Source: Nymphaea colorata (taxonomy: Eukaryota; Streptophyta; Magnoliopsida; Nymphaeales; Nymphaeaceae). Taken from it: 64,000 nucleotides of DNA. A program made the translations under genes and the position numbers. This document shows, in pieces, positions 10,856 to 22,250 of this stretch. The notes beneath the pieces were generated by a model. That model saw only the letters and a list, made by a program, of their open reading frames with translations. It had not been told where the DNA came from and did not search any database. Location: contig NC_045143.1 in the NCBI RefSeq assembly GCF_008831285.2, positions 5,715,503-5,779,502 on the forward strand, read 5' to 3'. Position 1 is the first letter of the stretch. Each line of letters starts with the position of its first letter.

Positions 10856-10908
10856 AAAGAATGATATATGCCCGTCATGAAAGGAAAAATGATAAGATTG
10901 AACATTAC

Positions 10909-11136
10909 CAGAAATGTCGAGGTACTGCAGCGTGTTTGCCTTGAAGCTGGAGGAATTGAGGAGAGGATTCATCTCAAAAGCGTTCGGAATGAGGATGCCG
11001 GTGTATGAACCACGAGCATTGATCTGCTGAGAGTCGCTAGTGTTCTTTTGGAAGCATAGCCTTCTACGCTGTTGGTATGAGTGATCAAGGCCAGAAGGTG
11101 GAAGAAGGAGGCCTGTAACAAGGCCATGGCTGCCAT
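10909..11136 (-). pseudogene. Bark-storage-protein/nucleoside-phosphorylase-like exon 1, copy 1
   Basis: Reads MAAMALLQASFFHLLAL, a likely signal peptide as in bark storage proteins, then INARGSYTGILIPNAFEMNP and SSFKANTLQYLDISG, ending at a donor G|GTAATG. The motif GI-x-(I/V)PN-x-FEMNPLL is characteristic of the plant PNP/UDP-phosphorylase-like (MTA nucleosidase fold) storage-protein family. A one-base deletion at ctcagcagatc (other copies ctcaggcagatc) shifts the frame after THTNSVEGYASKRTLATL. Unlike the other copies it keeps the frame through GILIPNAFEM. No following exons lie on this strand. Confidence 0.75.
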
Positions 11137-11682
11137 CCCTTCTCTTCTTCTTATCCCCTCTGAAATCTTTGCAGGGAAGGGAAGAAAGAAGGAAGTGATT
11201 GGTTAAATAGGTAGAGGAAGCCATGGGAACAGCCACAATATCCAAAGAGGGTGTGGAATTAATATTTTAGACCCATAATATTCTCAAAAATATAAAAAAA
11301 ATGCCAAGAAGGAGACCGGACTTTTGGCTCACGCTCTAGACCCTCTCTATCTCTTGTTTACCCTTTGTTTCCCCATCTCTTCCAGGGTACAGTTGGCAAG
11401 GGAAACCGCTCATGCCGGCACAAAAACTACAGTTTTCTTATTTTCTTTTTCTTCAACACTCAATAAAAACACCTTTTTTTTTCTTAGGAATTGTTCTTTT
11501 ACTATTAGATCTCTGCCTTACTTATATCACCAACCCCTGCCTTCTATTGTGTCCTTAGGAGCTCAATTTTAAATACCCATCTGATCACCTTTAATAAAAC
11601 CAAACAAAGTAGCCAGCTTTTCTGCTTGCCATATTTGAGCCTTACATTTGTGGGTTTCTCCTTACCCTTCTGATTGTGCACA

Positions 11683-12019
11683 ATGGCTAGGGAAAAGCCC
11701 AAGGAGGATTTGAAAGAAGATTTGCATTCGGTTTATGGTTCAAGCAAGGACAGCCTCAGTTTCTCTGATGCAGTTGGACCATTCATGGCACTCTCCTTTG
11801 AATCCTTTTGATTCTAATGGCGGCTCTTATGATGATGAATATAGCTACTCGGATGTCTCTGATCTTGATATGGGTCGGACGTCGGATCTGCAGAGGAACT
11901 CTGTTTCTGAGTACTCAGATGTGAATTTGGTGATGCTAGAGCCGAAACTGCTAGGAGCCTCCTGGTTCGGCGGATCCCAACCAGCCCCCTGGTTTGGCGG
12001 ATCCCAACCAACCCCATAG
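11683..12019 (+). pseudogene. Acidic ORF, IR-1 left (B-type) arm, frameshifted
   Basis: Starts MAREKPKEDLKEDLHSVY, SSKDSLSFSDAV; an extra T at gcagttggacc shifts the frame, and the remaining NPFDSNGGSYDDEYSYSDVSDL to LEPKLLG continues in another frame. Protein family unknown to me: acidic, serine/tyrosine-rich, with no membrane segment. The centre adds a duplicated WFGGSQP motif. Leader has taataaaaccaaacaaagtagc ahead of the ATG in all copies (first part seen at 11594-11613). Confidence 0.5.
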
Positions 12020-12286
12020 CAGTTTCGGCTCCAACCTCACCAAATCCACATCTGAGTACTAAAAAACAGAGTTCCTCTGCAGATCCGATGCCCCACCCAT
12101 CTCAACATTAGGGACATCTGAGTAGCTATATTCATCATCATAAGAGCCGCCACTAGAATCAAAAGGATTCAAAGGAGAGTTCCATGAACAGTCCTATGCA
12201 TCAGAGAAACTGAGGCTGTCCCTGCTTTAATCTTAAACCAAATGCAAACCTTCTTCCAGATCTTCCTCATACTTTTCCCTAGCCAT
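12020..12286 (-). pseudogene. Acidic ORF, IR-1 right (A-type) arm, with stops
   Basis: Opens MAREKYEEDLEEGLHLV then hits TAA, and carries the TAG after SFSDA that is shared by the A arms at 42, 58 and 62 kb. The distinguishing KYEED (A) against KPEED (B) lets the two arm types be told apart in each inverted repeat. Confidence 0.5.
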
Positions 12287-12745
12287 TGCACACAATCAGA
12301 AGGGGAAGGAGAAACCCACAAATGGAAGACTCAAATATGACAAGCAGAAAAGCTGGCTATGATTTGGTTTTATCAAAGGTGATTAGATTGGTATTTAAAA
12401 TTGAGCTCCGGGGGACACAACAGTGGGCAAGAGAAAACAAGAAAACTATAGTTTTTGTTTGGGCATGAGTCGTTTCCCTTGCTAACTTTACCATGCAAGA
12501 GAAAGTGAAACAAAGGATAAACAAGAGATAGAGAGGGTCTCTTAGAGCAGAGCGTGAGCCAAAAGTCCGGTCTCCATCTCGGCACCTTTTTTTAATATTC
12601 CTGGGAATATTATGGGTAGACAATATTAATTCCACACCCTCTTTGGATCTTGTGCTGTTCACCTGGCTTCCTCCACCTATTTAACCAATCACTTCCTTCT
12701 TTCTTCCCTGCAAAGATTTCAGAGGGGATAAGAGGAAGAGAAGGG

Positions 12746-12954
12746 ATGGCAGCCATGGCGTTGTTACAGGCCTCCTTCTTCCTCCGTCTGGCCTTGAACG
12801 CTCATACCAACAACGTAGAAGGCTACACGTCCAGGCAGATCAATGCTTGTGGTCCTTACATCGACATTCGTGGTTCCAAACACTTTTGAGATGAATCCTC
12901 ACCTCAATTCCTCCAGCTTCAAGGCAAACACCCTTCAGTACCTTGACATTTCTG
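12746..12954 (+). pseudogene. Phosphorylase-like exon 1, copy 2
   Basis: MAAMALLQASFFLRLALNA signal-peptide-like start, then a 21-nt in-frame deletion relative to copy 48409, then RQINACGPYIDI. An extra base in ATTCGTGG shifts the frame to RGSKHF-stop; the VPNTFEMNP frame resumes in +1. Ends at donor CTG|GTAATG. The same extra base is present in the copies at 41.4, 48.4, 57.5 and 61.8 kb. Confidence 0.75.
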
Positions 12955-13193
12955 GTAATGTTCCAGCTCATCATTTTTCTTTTCATGAAAGAGGCATATA
13001 TCATTCAAAAACTTTATTATGGCAAAATTAATGTTTTTGAAATTTTTTAAAAATTATATCATATTTTCCAAAATTTCGAAGAGGGTGAGTGACTTGTGTA
13101 TTAACAGACAGCTCAGTCTTTAAGCTGATAAAAGTAAAAGAACAGGCTCTTTGGGCACACTGAACTTTTGAGGTTTCCTAGGTGTTTGCTTAC

Positions 13194-13345
13194 CTTGTTG
13201 GACGTGCTTGCTTACCTCCCTTATCCGCAAGCAAAGTCCATTCACAGTCGTTCCGGTTGTATACACGCTATTCGAAGCCACCACATCTCCATTTTTCAGC
13301 TGAAAATGAGCAAGAGATCCCATCACCTGGTGCAATTCCATGCAT
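13194..13345 (-). pseudogene. Unassigned exon-like block c, copy 1
   Basis: 152 bp between an acceptor-like ...aaacg (AAAAG in other copies) and a donor AAG|GTAAGC. One frame is open in several copies: CMELHQVMGSLAHFQLKNG then DVVASNSVYTTGTTVNG and LRIREVSK. I do not recognise the family. It always lies on the strand opposite to phosphorylase exon 1, about 240 bp away. Other copies: 31850-31965, 40924-41075, 48880-49031, 57046-57159, and the scrap 61450-61476. Confidence 0.5.
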
Positions 13346-13499
13346 CGTTTACATGCAAAGATATATGTGTGCCTTTTCTGACGAGAATTAGAAACATCAC
13401 ATTTCCTATCTATTTTGTGGGGAAGGGTGATAAGGAGAGTTGGACCTGCTCATGCTCACAGATGTTATGAATAAAGATAAGTTCTAAATAGATGTCATG

Positions 13500-14870
13500 A
13501 AATAAGAAGATGAAGGCTCCACACCACGAGAGACTTGACTAGGGGCTCCTCAGGATAACAGTTTATCTTTTGATGAACTCGTGATCCAACGCCTTCAACC
13601 ATCAAATGATGAATCGTCAAAATGTCAAAAACACACACGAATGAGAGACGCATGGTGACCGGTGAAACTCATTCCGATCAAGGGCTTTTGGCCTTCTAGC
13701 TAGAATCCAGGTGAAATTGATCAAATGGGCGCTAATTTGTTTTCAGAAGTGAATCATGATGCAATCTTTTATAGTCCAACATGAAGGTTTCATAGAAAGA
13801 AAGAACACCCACAGTTAGCCCCTCTGAGGTTTTAATGTTATTGCTAATTAAGAATGGACTCACATTGGCAAACATTATTTAGCATAAATTTGAATTTACG
13901 ATTTTTGGATTCCTTAACTTTTAGGTCAAGGGATTGCAATTTTTCCAATAGCTGTAGAAAGGAAAAATATCCGAAGATATAAAGAATCCACGTCCTGTCC
14001 GTTGTATTTTAATCAAGACTGAAAATATGCTTTCCTCTACCAGCCAATTACGAGATTAGCTTCTTCATTTGGGATGGTGAAGCAAATATCGGAAAAAAAG
14101 ATGATGGGTTTGAAAAATTAAGCTGGAAAGAACAAATTCCAAGAAGCGCTATGAGGCAGAGATTATCGTGGAAGAAAAAAAATCTCATAATATATAAATG
14201 GTAATATTACCAGATGCTTTCCTTGTGAGTAAAGTGGCATCGGCATATTTTCAGGGTCTATTCTCATTATTAAATCATCTAAGCAGATAATCTTCTATGG
14301 GGCGGAGAGCATCGGCCACAGTACAACCACTGATGAAAACATCGGCTTTGTCAACTGAATATATGCACACACACACACCCCTTCTGTGGCATTTTATTGG
14401 TGCCACTGAAGAGTTTTCCATGACTGTCAAGGGTATTAGACTGCTATGACACACAAAAGATGCCGCCAAAAGGCATTCAGTAGCAGCTAAAAAATGCCGT
14501 TTTTGTCTTTTTATGGCCAATGACGCCACTAAAGGTTCTCTAGTGACATTGCAAATTGTTACTAAGCATGTTTAATAGCACATATATGTATGACATTATT
14601 GACATTTTATGACTATTTACAAACATCACTAAAGGCCTACTAAAGGCATAATTAAAGATCTTCAGTTCATATTGCATAAAAAGTGAAAATAAATACACTA
14701 AAAGAAAAACTTTTTCCTGGCAATATAAAAAATTAAGGTCAATAAAATAAGCTTTTGATACACACGAATGTGTAAGTAGAATAATAACAAAGATATACTG
14801 CATATAGTTTTTTTTGATATCCAAAGGCATATACATATGTACACATTTACAAAATTATACTGAATGAATC
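13500..14870 (+). repeat. b repeat block, copy 2
   Basis: Contains gagagacgcatggtgaccgg (near 13645) and the AT-rich tail of copy 1, extended to include aaagatcttcagttcatatt and aaatacactaaaagaaaaac. A (CA)n stretch lies near 14366-14381. No gene supported. Confidence 0.75.
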
Positions 14871-14919
14871 CCAATCCACTTTAGTGGCACGTCATTCTCT
14901 GATAACTTTAGTTTTTTCT

Positions 14920-15884
14920 TCAGGTATAGAGATGAAAACAATCACCGCTATAGACTACTCCCTCACCATTCACGTTTCCCCATAGGAATGCGCTGCGGTA
15001 GTTCAAACTCTCAGACTCAAATCGCACAACTTGAATTATGTAGATGACCATAAAAATCAAACCAGCATTCATTGGCCTTTCACCAAGTCTTGGACCAATC
15101 AACTGACTTGGGGGAGTGGGGTAAGGGTAACCAAGTCAAGATTAGAAATAACTTAGCAATGCTTAACTATCACAAAATTAAGGTGTCCCCCCATCTCCAG
15201 AGACTTGATAACCAGAGGATTCAGAACGGGAACCAGCTATGTTTCCGCCTTTACCCCGAACATTGTGCCACCTCCCTTGGAAACCTTGGTGACCAATATC
15301 TGACGGTCAATTTTTGTAAGGGTAAAGAATCTTTTCATTTGAGGAGCAAGCTATCCGCAGGTGAGGATCTCCTACCTTGCATGCTTGTGAAACCAAAACG
15401 TACATAGGAGATGAACAATCTGCTTGATCGATCTAGCTGAGGAAATCAAGAACATAAATGGACAAATTGCTCATGTATCAGTCAAAATGAAAATTTGGAC
15501 CAAAGCACAATAAAAGCCAAAAGTTGAGGACCAGGTTTCCCTAAGATTTTGAAGTCAAAACCAGGAGATCTCTTGCTATCAATTCAATTGGCAAAACATA
15601 TCGTTCGAACTACACAATGTGGATTGATATGCATCGCTGGGCATTTTTTTATTATTCATTCATCTCCCTTTGATCACACTCGACAATTTTGATGATATAA
15701 TATTACTAAAAGTAGTGTGTAAATACTAAAGAAGAGGACCTAAAGCAATGGTTACAATGACTGCAGGTACTCTAAGAAACTTATGCTCTTATTCAAGATT
15801 GTCTCTCATAATCAATCTTTGCGCCAATATGTGTCTCATTAGGAATAATTTAAATAGCTTTGAGCAAGTTCACTTTGTCTTCCA
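14920..15884 (+). repeat. i block and first part of H block copy 2
   Basis: 14920-15400 is the reverse complement of 53650-54110 and of 38000-38360 (shared ccgctatagactac, ttcattggcctttc, tcaactgacttgggg). From about 15400 the H block starts (gatgaacaatctgcttgatc) and is broken at 15884 by the Copia insertion; it resumes at 21304. No gene seen. Confidence 0.75.
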
Positions 15885-16549
15885 TGTTATAGTTGTATTC
15901 CCTCAAAAGAATGCTTCAACAACAATAAAAGAGAGCAAACCACCACAAAATTGCTAAAAACGGAATCACATGGCTGCGAGCATAAGAACGAGTTTCCAAC
16001 ACCACTATTGCAGCAATATACGTCAAGATATATGCTAAACAATGCAGAAAATAAGACCAATTTACATGGAAAAACCCCCAATAATGGGGTAAAAAACTAC
16101 GGGCAAGAGAGACTTTTTATATATCAAGAAAGGGAGCCAAATACACGAGCAGCAACATCCCTACTGTTTTAAGAAAAACAGTGAACTCAAGAGAACAATA
16201 ATACTCTCTTATGCGAATGAAAGAAAGAGCCCCAAAGATTCAAGAAAGAAATCACCCAATGAAGACTCCCTTCATTTTCTCTTTCTTCTTTGTCTTTCCT
16301 CTCTCTTCTTGGTGTGCCGATCGACCCACGCGCCTTGCTGCGATTTCTCTTTCTTCTCCTCCTTGCCTTCCTCTTCTTCTTCTTCTCTATGAGCAGCCAC
16401 AAGAACCTCCCGTTTTCTTTTTTCCCAAAAGAAAAACGAGAGAGAGAGACGTGAGAGAGGGGCACCATCGGGTGCCCTCCTTTCTCCTGCCCGGCACTTA
16501 AGTGACGGGTCGGGTCGGGTCTTCTTTTGAGGCTGGACCCGACTCAACA
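15885..16549 (-). repeat. 3' LTR of the Copia element
   Basis: 665 bp, in plus-strand reading TGTTATAG...CAACA. Partner of 20630-21298. Contains a CT-rich stretch and a GA-rich stretch. Open frames across it in both orientations (for example 16187-16468 and 16211-16501) are LTR sequence and also occur in the other LTR; they are not genes. Confidence 0.95.
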
Positions 16550-16562
16550 AACTCCCCCTCCA
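16550..16562 (-). promoter_or_regulatory. Polypurine tract
   Basis: On the minus strand ggagggggagtt abuts the inner edge of the 3' LTR, the expected place for the plus-strand primer of reverse transcription. Confidence 0.85.
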
Positions 16563-16720
16563 GCCTCAAGAGAGGGAACATACCTGCAAAATGAACAAAA
16601 TTATTACACTGCCTTAAAGGCAGTCATCCCAACTAAGTCACTACACATGTCATGTTTCTCTTTAGGTAGAGACTTCGTCATCATATCTGCAGGATTCTTC
16701 TCTGTATGTATCTTCTTTAA

Positions 16721-19696
16721 CTAAATCAATTTTTGCTCAAGCACATCACGAATCCAATGATATCTGACATCAATGTGCTTGGTCCTTGAGTGAAACGCTG
16801 AATTCTTCGCCAAATGTATAGCGCTTTGGCTATCACAATGCAACACATAGGTCTTCTGACTAAGGCCTATATCATGAAAAAAACTCTTCATCCACAACAA
16901 CTCTTTATAAGCTTCAGTTGCTTCAATATATTCTGCCTCTGTGGTGGAAAGAGTAACACACTTCTGTAACCTGGACTGCCATGATATAGCTCCCCCTGCA
17001 AAAGTAAAGACATAACCAGAAAGAGACTTTCTAGAGTTCAAGTCACCTGTCATGTCTGCATCAACAAATCCTTGTATCTCTGGATTAGATTCACTAAAAT
17101 ATAAAAAGTAATTGGAAGTATGTTTAAGATACCTTAGGATCTAGTTCACTGCTGTCCAATGCTCATTGCTTGGATTTGACAAGAACCTGCTAACTACACC
17201 AACTACATAAGCCAAGTATGGGCGTGTGCAAACCATAGCATAAATAAGACTCCCTACTGCGGAGGCATAGGGTACATTCTCCATTCTTTCTTTCTCATCT
17301 GCTGAGGATGGACATTGCTCATTTCCCAATTTAAAATGTGTTGCTAAAGGTGTACTTACTGTTTTGGCATCTTTCATGTTGAACTTGCTAAGCACATTCT
17401 CAATGTATTTCTCTTGTAATAACCACAACTTCTTGGCCTTTCTATCACGAACAATCCTCATGCCTAACAATTGTTGTGCTGGTCCCAAGTCTTTCATATC
17501 AAAGAACTTGCCCATATCGATCTTCAATTGGCTAATCAATTGACAATCATGTCCAACAATAAGCATGTCATCTACATATAACAATAAGATAATGAAGTTA
17601 CCTGATGAGAACTCTCTGATGTAGACACAATGATCTACAGCTGACTTGCGATACCTTTGATTTATCATAAATACATCAAATTTCTTGTACCACCGTCTAT
17701 GTGCTTGTTTAAGTCCATACAAGCTCTTCTTTAACTTGCAAACCATTCGTTTCTTCCTGACAACCACAAAACCTTCTGGTTGTGTCATGTAGATTTCTTC
17801 CTCTAGATTTCCATGAAGAAAAGTAGTTTTTACATCTAATTGTTCTAACTCCAAGTCTAGACATGCCACCAAACTAAGTATTATCATGATAGATGACATT
17901 TTAACAACAAGAGAAAATTTCATCAAAATCAATGTCTCTTTCCTGCTTGAAACCTTTCACCACTAACCAAGCTTTGTATCTCAACTTGCCTTGACCTTCA
18001 TTTTTATGCTTGTAGACCTCCTTGTTCGGAACACTTTCTTATCTTTTGGTAGCTCTACCAAATCAAAAGTGTGATTTTTATACAAAGAATTCATCTCTTC
18101 CTGCATAGCTTTAATCCATTTATCTTTATGCACATCATTTAGCACTTCTTCATAGAATTTTGGCTTTCCATTATCTGTAAACATAATATATTCATCACTA
18201 GAATATCTAGTAGATGGTATATGTGTTCTTTTACCTCTTCCCAATTGTCCTCAATTGGTTCTGAATGAGAAGGAAGCCCCCCCCCCCAACTCATGCTCAT
18301 GATCAGTTTGAACCTCCATAGGGCTGCCATCTGTATACTGCTTATCTGCCTCTCTTTCCTCTTCCTCTACATCTTCATCAGTCTCACAGTGCTCAGATGA
18401 AAGATCTTCAGGTTCTGCATAGGTTGGCTCATGAACACCACTAGCATTCACACCTGATTGTTTGTCACCCATGACATCTTCAATCGTCTGATCCTCTCTA
18501 AAGACAACATCACGACTCTTGTAAATTTTGTCATTCTTTGGATCCCATAACCTGTAACCAAATTCATCATCTGCATAACCAAGAAATATTAGAGGAATAG
18601 CTTTATCATCTAGTTTGGTTCTATGCTCTTTTGGTACATGCATAAAAGCTTTACAACAAAAAACTCTGAGGTGATTGTACTTAACCTCTTCATCTGACCA
18701 AACTCTCTGTGGAATATCTCCATCTAGATGCACTGAAAGAGACTTGTTTATTAAATAAACTGCAGTACGCATTGCCTCTGCCCAAAAATACTTTGGCAAC
18801 TTAGAGCTAGATACCAAACTTCTAACTCTCTCAATTATAGTTCTATTCATCCTTTCTGCAACTCCATTATGCTATAGAGTATGGGGAACTGTCTTTTCAT
18901 GTCTAATACCATGTTTTAGACAATAATCTTGTAAAGAAGATGCTATGTACTCACCACCATTATCTGTATGCAATCTCTTCATCTTCTTACCAGTCTCGCG
19001 CTCAACCGCTGCATGAAAAGTCATGAAGATACTACTTACTTCACTTTTGCTTTTCATTGTAAACGCCCACACATTCCTAGATGCATCATCAATAAATGTG
19101 ACAAAATAGGATGCTCCACCTTTAGATGTGACATTTATAGGTCCACATACATCTGAATAAACTAAATCTAGTACATCTTTAGTTTTTGAAGAGCGCTTTT
19201 TCTGAAAGGAAATTCGATGCAACTTACCAACCAAACAATGATCACATGGAAATATCTGTGCATCATCTGCCTTTGGTAACAAATTCTTCTTGGTGAGCAA
19301 ATCGATTCTTCTTTGACTCATGTGACCTAACATCTTGTTCCACAAGTCTGACAAAGTACCACCAGTAACTGAATTGACACCCACACTACAGATTTGAGAC
19401 TTCATCCCATACAAAGAGCCAAATCTATCACCTCTAGCCAACACAAGTGCCCCATTTTTCAATTTCCAACCTATCTGACTAAACGAAGTATAATATCTAT
19501 CTTCACTTAGTCTTCCTGCAGAAATCAAATTCATTCTCAGGTCTGGAACATGTCTCACATTTCTTAAAGTCAACTTGCATCCTGTGCTCGTATGAATGCA
19601 AACATCTCCAATCCCAACAATCTTCGAAGTGTCACTGTTGCCCATGTGAACTACTCCAAAATCATCTGTAATGATGCCCCTGTATCTAAAATCCAT
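16721..19696 (-). pseudogene. Copia pol: integrase, reverse transcriptase, RNase H (broken)
   Basis: Pieces in order: 19696-18872 with GAG-pre-integrase and integrase core (VYSDVCGP for the first Asp, LHTDNGGEY for the second); 18850-18251 continuing the integrase after GVAERMNRT, which carries the catalytic Glu; 18244-17981 and 17932-17141 the reverse transcriptase (LEQLDVKTTFLHG, YGLKQAHRRWY, LLLYVDDMLIVG); 17053-16721 RNase H (TLSTTEAEYIEA, RTKHIDVRYHWIRD). An amber TAG follows VPHTL, and a frameshift lies near 17935-17985. In the zinc-binding part the usual first His reads Asn (LWNKMLGH). Catalytic RT and RNase H motifs are intact although the frame is not. Confidence 0.93.
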
Positions 19697-19716
19697 GTAG
19701 AATCACCATTTTGAAC

Positions 19717-20573
19717 TCAAAATGTAAGACAATCATTTTCTTCGGATAAAAATAACACTATCTCATCATCTGAAGCAACTGCAGTGTACTCTTTTGGCTT
19801 CACATTCTCTTGACTCTTCTTTTTTTGTTCTTTTTCTTCTTTCCATTTTCTGCAATCAATCTTCTTGTGCCCTGGAATACCACAGTGAAAGTATTTACCT
19901 GTCATCTTGGGTCTTGATTTGGACCTAGAGTTTGATCTGTCATGCCATTTGTTATGGTTCTTCTGTCTGCCCCTGTCTCCCATCACTAGCACTTGTGAGC
20001 TACCAGTACCAAGAGACTTTCTCCTTGTCTCTTCATTTAGAATGCTGCAAGTTACATGCTTCATCGTAAGCACACCATCTAGAGCGGGTTACTCAAAAAA
20101 ACAACTAAAGTCTTCCAACTGTCGGGAAGAGAACTGAGCAATAAGAGTGCCTGTAACTCATCATCTAATATCATTTTCATGACCGACAACTGATTGATTA
20201 TGCTCTGCACTTCATTCAAATGCTCAGACACTGGTTTTTCCTCTTTAAGTTTTAGATTTACCAATTGTCTAATCAAGAAAGCCTTGTTCCCAGCTGTTTT
20301 CCTCTCGTAAAGATCATGCAACTTCTGTCATAACGATTTCGCGCTCATCCCTGCAGATACCAAATAAAAAACACAGTCATCTAACCATTGTCTGACGGTG
20401 CCAATGGTTTTCATGTCCAATAACTTCCATTTTTCATCTGTCATATTCGCTGGCTTCTGGTTCTCAATGGGTGCATATAGATCTTTACAATACAACAAAT
20501 CTTCCATTTTAGCTTTCCATATGGTCCAATTGTTCTCATTTAGAGAGACCATTCTAGTGGAGGTCGACTCCAT
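19717..20573 (-). pseudogene. Copia gag and zinc knuckle (broken)
   Basis: Three pieces. 20573-20328 starts MESTSTRMVSLNENNW, the usual gag start next to the PBS, with LNENNWTIWKAKMEDLL. 20321-20079 has LYERKTAGNKAFLIRQL and the EHLNEVQ helix region. 20073-19717 has a CCHC zinc knuckle reading YFHCGIPGHKKIDC: the first Cys is Tyr (TAC), which would disable zinc binding. Gag normally packages RNA in virus-like particles in the cytoplasm. Confidence 0.9.
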
Positions 20574-20610
20574 CCTTCAATAAGAATGCACACAACCAAC
20601 CTGGCGCTAT

Positions 20611-20626
20611 CCTGGCTCTGATACCA
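20611..20626 (-). promoter_or_regulatory. Primer binding site (initiator tRNA-Met)
   Basis: Minus strand TGGTATCAGAGCCAGG, three bases inside the 5' LTR. TGGTATCAGAGC is complementary to the 3' end of plant initiator tRNA-Met, the standard Copia primer. Confidence 0.92.
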
Positions 20627-20629
20627 CTT

Positions 20630-21298
20630 TGTTATAGTTGTATTCCCTCAAAAGAATGCTTCAACAACAATAAAAGAGGGCAAACCACCACAAAACTGCT
20701 AAAAACAGAATCACAGGGCTACGAGCATAAGAATGAGTTTCCAACACCACTATTACAGCAATATACGTCAAGATATATGCTAAACAATGCAGAAAATAAG
20801 AGATACCAATTTACGTGGAAAAACCCCCAATAATGGGGTAAAAAACCACAGGCAAGAGAGATTTTCTATATATGAAGAAAAAGAGCCAAATACACGAGCA
20901 ACAATATCCCTACTGTTTTAAGAAAAACAGTGAACTCAAGAGAACAATAACACTCTCTTATGCGAATGAAAGAAAGAGCCCCAAAGATTCAAGAAAGAAA
21001 TCACCCAATGAAGACTCCCTTCATTTTCTCTTTCTTCTTTGTCTTTCCTCTCTCTTCTTGGCGTGCCGATCGACCTACGTGCCTTGCTGCGATTTCTCCT
21101 TCTTCTCCTCCTTGCCTTCCTCTTCTTCTTCTCCTCTATGAGCAGCCACAAGAACCTCCTGTTTTCTTTTTCCCCAAAAGAAAAATGAGAGAGAGAGACG
21201 TGAGAGAGGGGCACCATCGGGTGCCCTCCTTTCTCCCGCCCGTCACTTAAGTGACGGGTCAGGCCGGGTCCTCTTTTGAGGCTGGACCTGACCCAACA
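20630..21298 (-). repeat. 5' LTR of the Copia element
   Basis: 669 bp, partner of 15885-16549. It carries a 4-base insertion (agat) near 20803 and about 30-35 substitutions relative to the other LTR by eye. It should hold the promoter of the element; no clear TATA box was picked out. Confidence 0.95.
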
Positions 21299-21303
21299 TT
21301 CCA

Positions 21304-22250
21304 CAACAGGATGTGAAGGGGAATCATGTCACGTGAAACGAGCAAAGCATATCTGATAAACCAAAGCAGCATTGCGATTCAAAGGATTTCTTATCATTCC
21401 TTGAAAAGTAATTTTTCAAGCGATAGATCTTACATGTTGCTCCTACAAAGGAGAACGTTATTACCTTGGAAAATTGTTTCTTTGACTTGAGAGTGAAAAC
21501 CAAATTATTTTGAGGGTAGCACTCTCTTATGGACAAAAAGAATTGCTTCATAAGTATCTGACTGTTGCATCAACTAAATATCTGTTAGCATTGGTGCAGA
21601 AATGGAAGACTTGCGCCAAACAGTGCATGCAATGAAGTTTATACCAACTGCGAAAAGAGAAAGCTGTTTCACCATGACCAATAGCAGTACAAGAAGCAAA
21701 CGGCCATCGAGAAGAAGAAGAAGAAGAAAAAGAAGAAGATGATGCAGTCGATGAAGCAGTGGGGTGGCTCGTTCATGGACTGCATCTTCTTCTCCTTCTT
21801 CTTCTTATCTTTTCAGTTTGCTTCTTGTTCTCTTGTTGTCACGGTGAATTAGCTTTCACTTGTCGCAGTTGGCATGCACTTGTTTGCAAGCGCTCTTTCG
21901 AGTTTCATTTCTATACATACTGATGGTGGTGGTTTTTTACTACTATTTTACAGCTTGATTATGCAATTCCTTTTCTTTAAAACCAAGTTCAGACTGAGTG
22001 AAAGACAAAAAGAAGGTAGGATACTGATAAACATGAAGAAGAAAAGGAGCAATCTTCAGAAACTAACATGAATAAAGATCTCGTAAATTTTCATACCTTG
22101 CCAACTTACGTATTTGTTTAGGTAAGTTGGATCTGCTCATGTTCACACATGTTAAGGGTACAAGTAAGTTCTAAAACATGAGGCAACGACGAATAGGTGT
22201 CAATGAAATAAGAAGAACAAGGTTCCGTACCACTCCTGTACACAGGAAAA
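21304..22250 (+). repeat. H block copy 2, second part, and hairpin copy 2
   Basis: Continues the H block after the Copia insertion (aggatgtgaaggggaatcat), reaches the GAA/TTC hairpin at 21714-21812, then a stretch like the start of the b block (gttggatctgctcatg near 22127). No gene supported. Confidence 0.75.

Larger units (their letters stand above)
10858..13006. repeat. Large inverted repeat IR-1 (arms ~1.15 and ~1.0 kb)
   Basis: Left arm 10858 to ~12000, right arm ~12020 to 13006. The arms pair over gaatgatatatgcc/ggcatatatcattc at the outer ends, phosphorylase exon 1 (10909-11136 and 12746-12954, pointing outwards), the TATA-poor leader, and the acidic ORFs pointing inwards. This is the longest of the six related inverted repeats here and the only one with exon 1 in both arms. 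The centre holds a 27-bp tandem duplication (tggttcggcggatcccaacc and its repeat, 11964-12015). Confidence 0.85.
15880..21303 (-). mobile_element. Complete but disabled Copia LTR retrotransposon with TSD
   Basis: LTR 15885-16549, internal region, LTR 20630-21298, flanked by 5-bp TSDs TTCCA (15880-15884 and 21299-21303). The empty site can be read in other H blocks as gtcttccacaac. The polyprotein lies on the minus strand, so the right LTR is the 5' one. Domain order gag, protease region, integrase, RT, RNase H defines Copia. Multiple stops and frameshifts break the polyprotein into about eight pieces, so it is not autonomous. The LTRs differ at roughly 5% of sites by eye, mostly transitions. 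Confidence 0.95.

Noticed and set aside
16187-16550. Overlapping open frames on both strands inside the LTRs (also 20936-21304)
   Set aside because: They lie in both LTRs and encode low-complexity KKR/FFF-rich peptides from GA/CT tracts.
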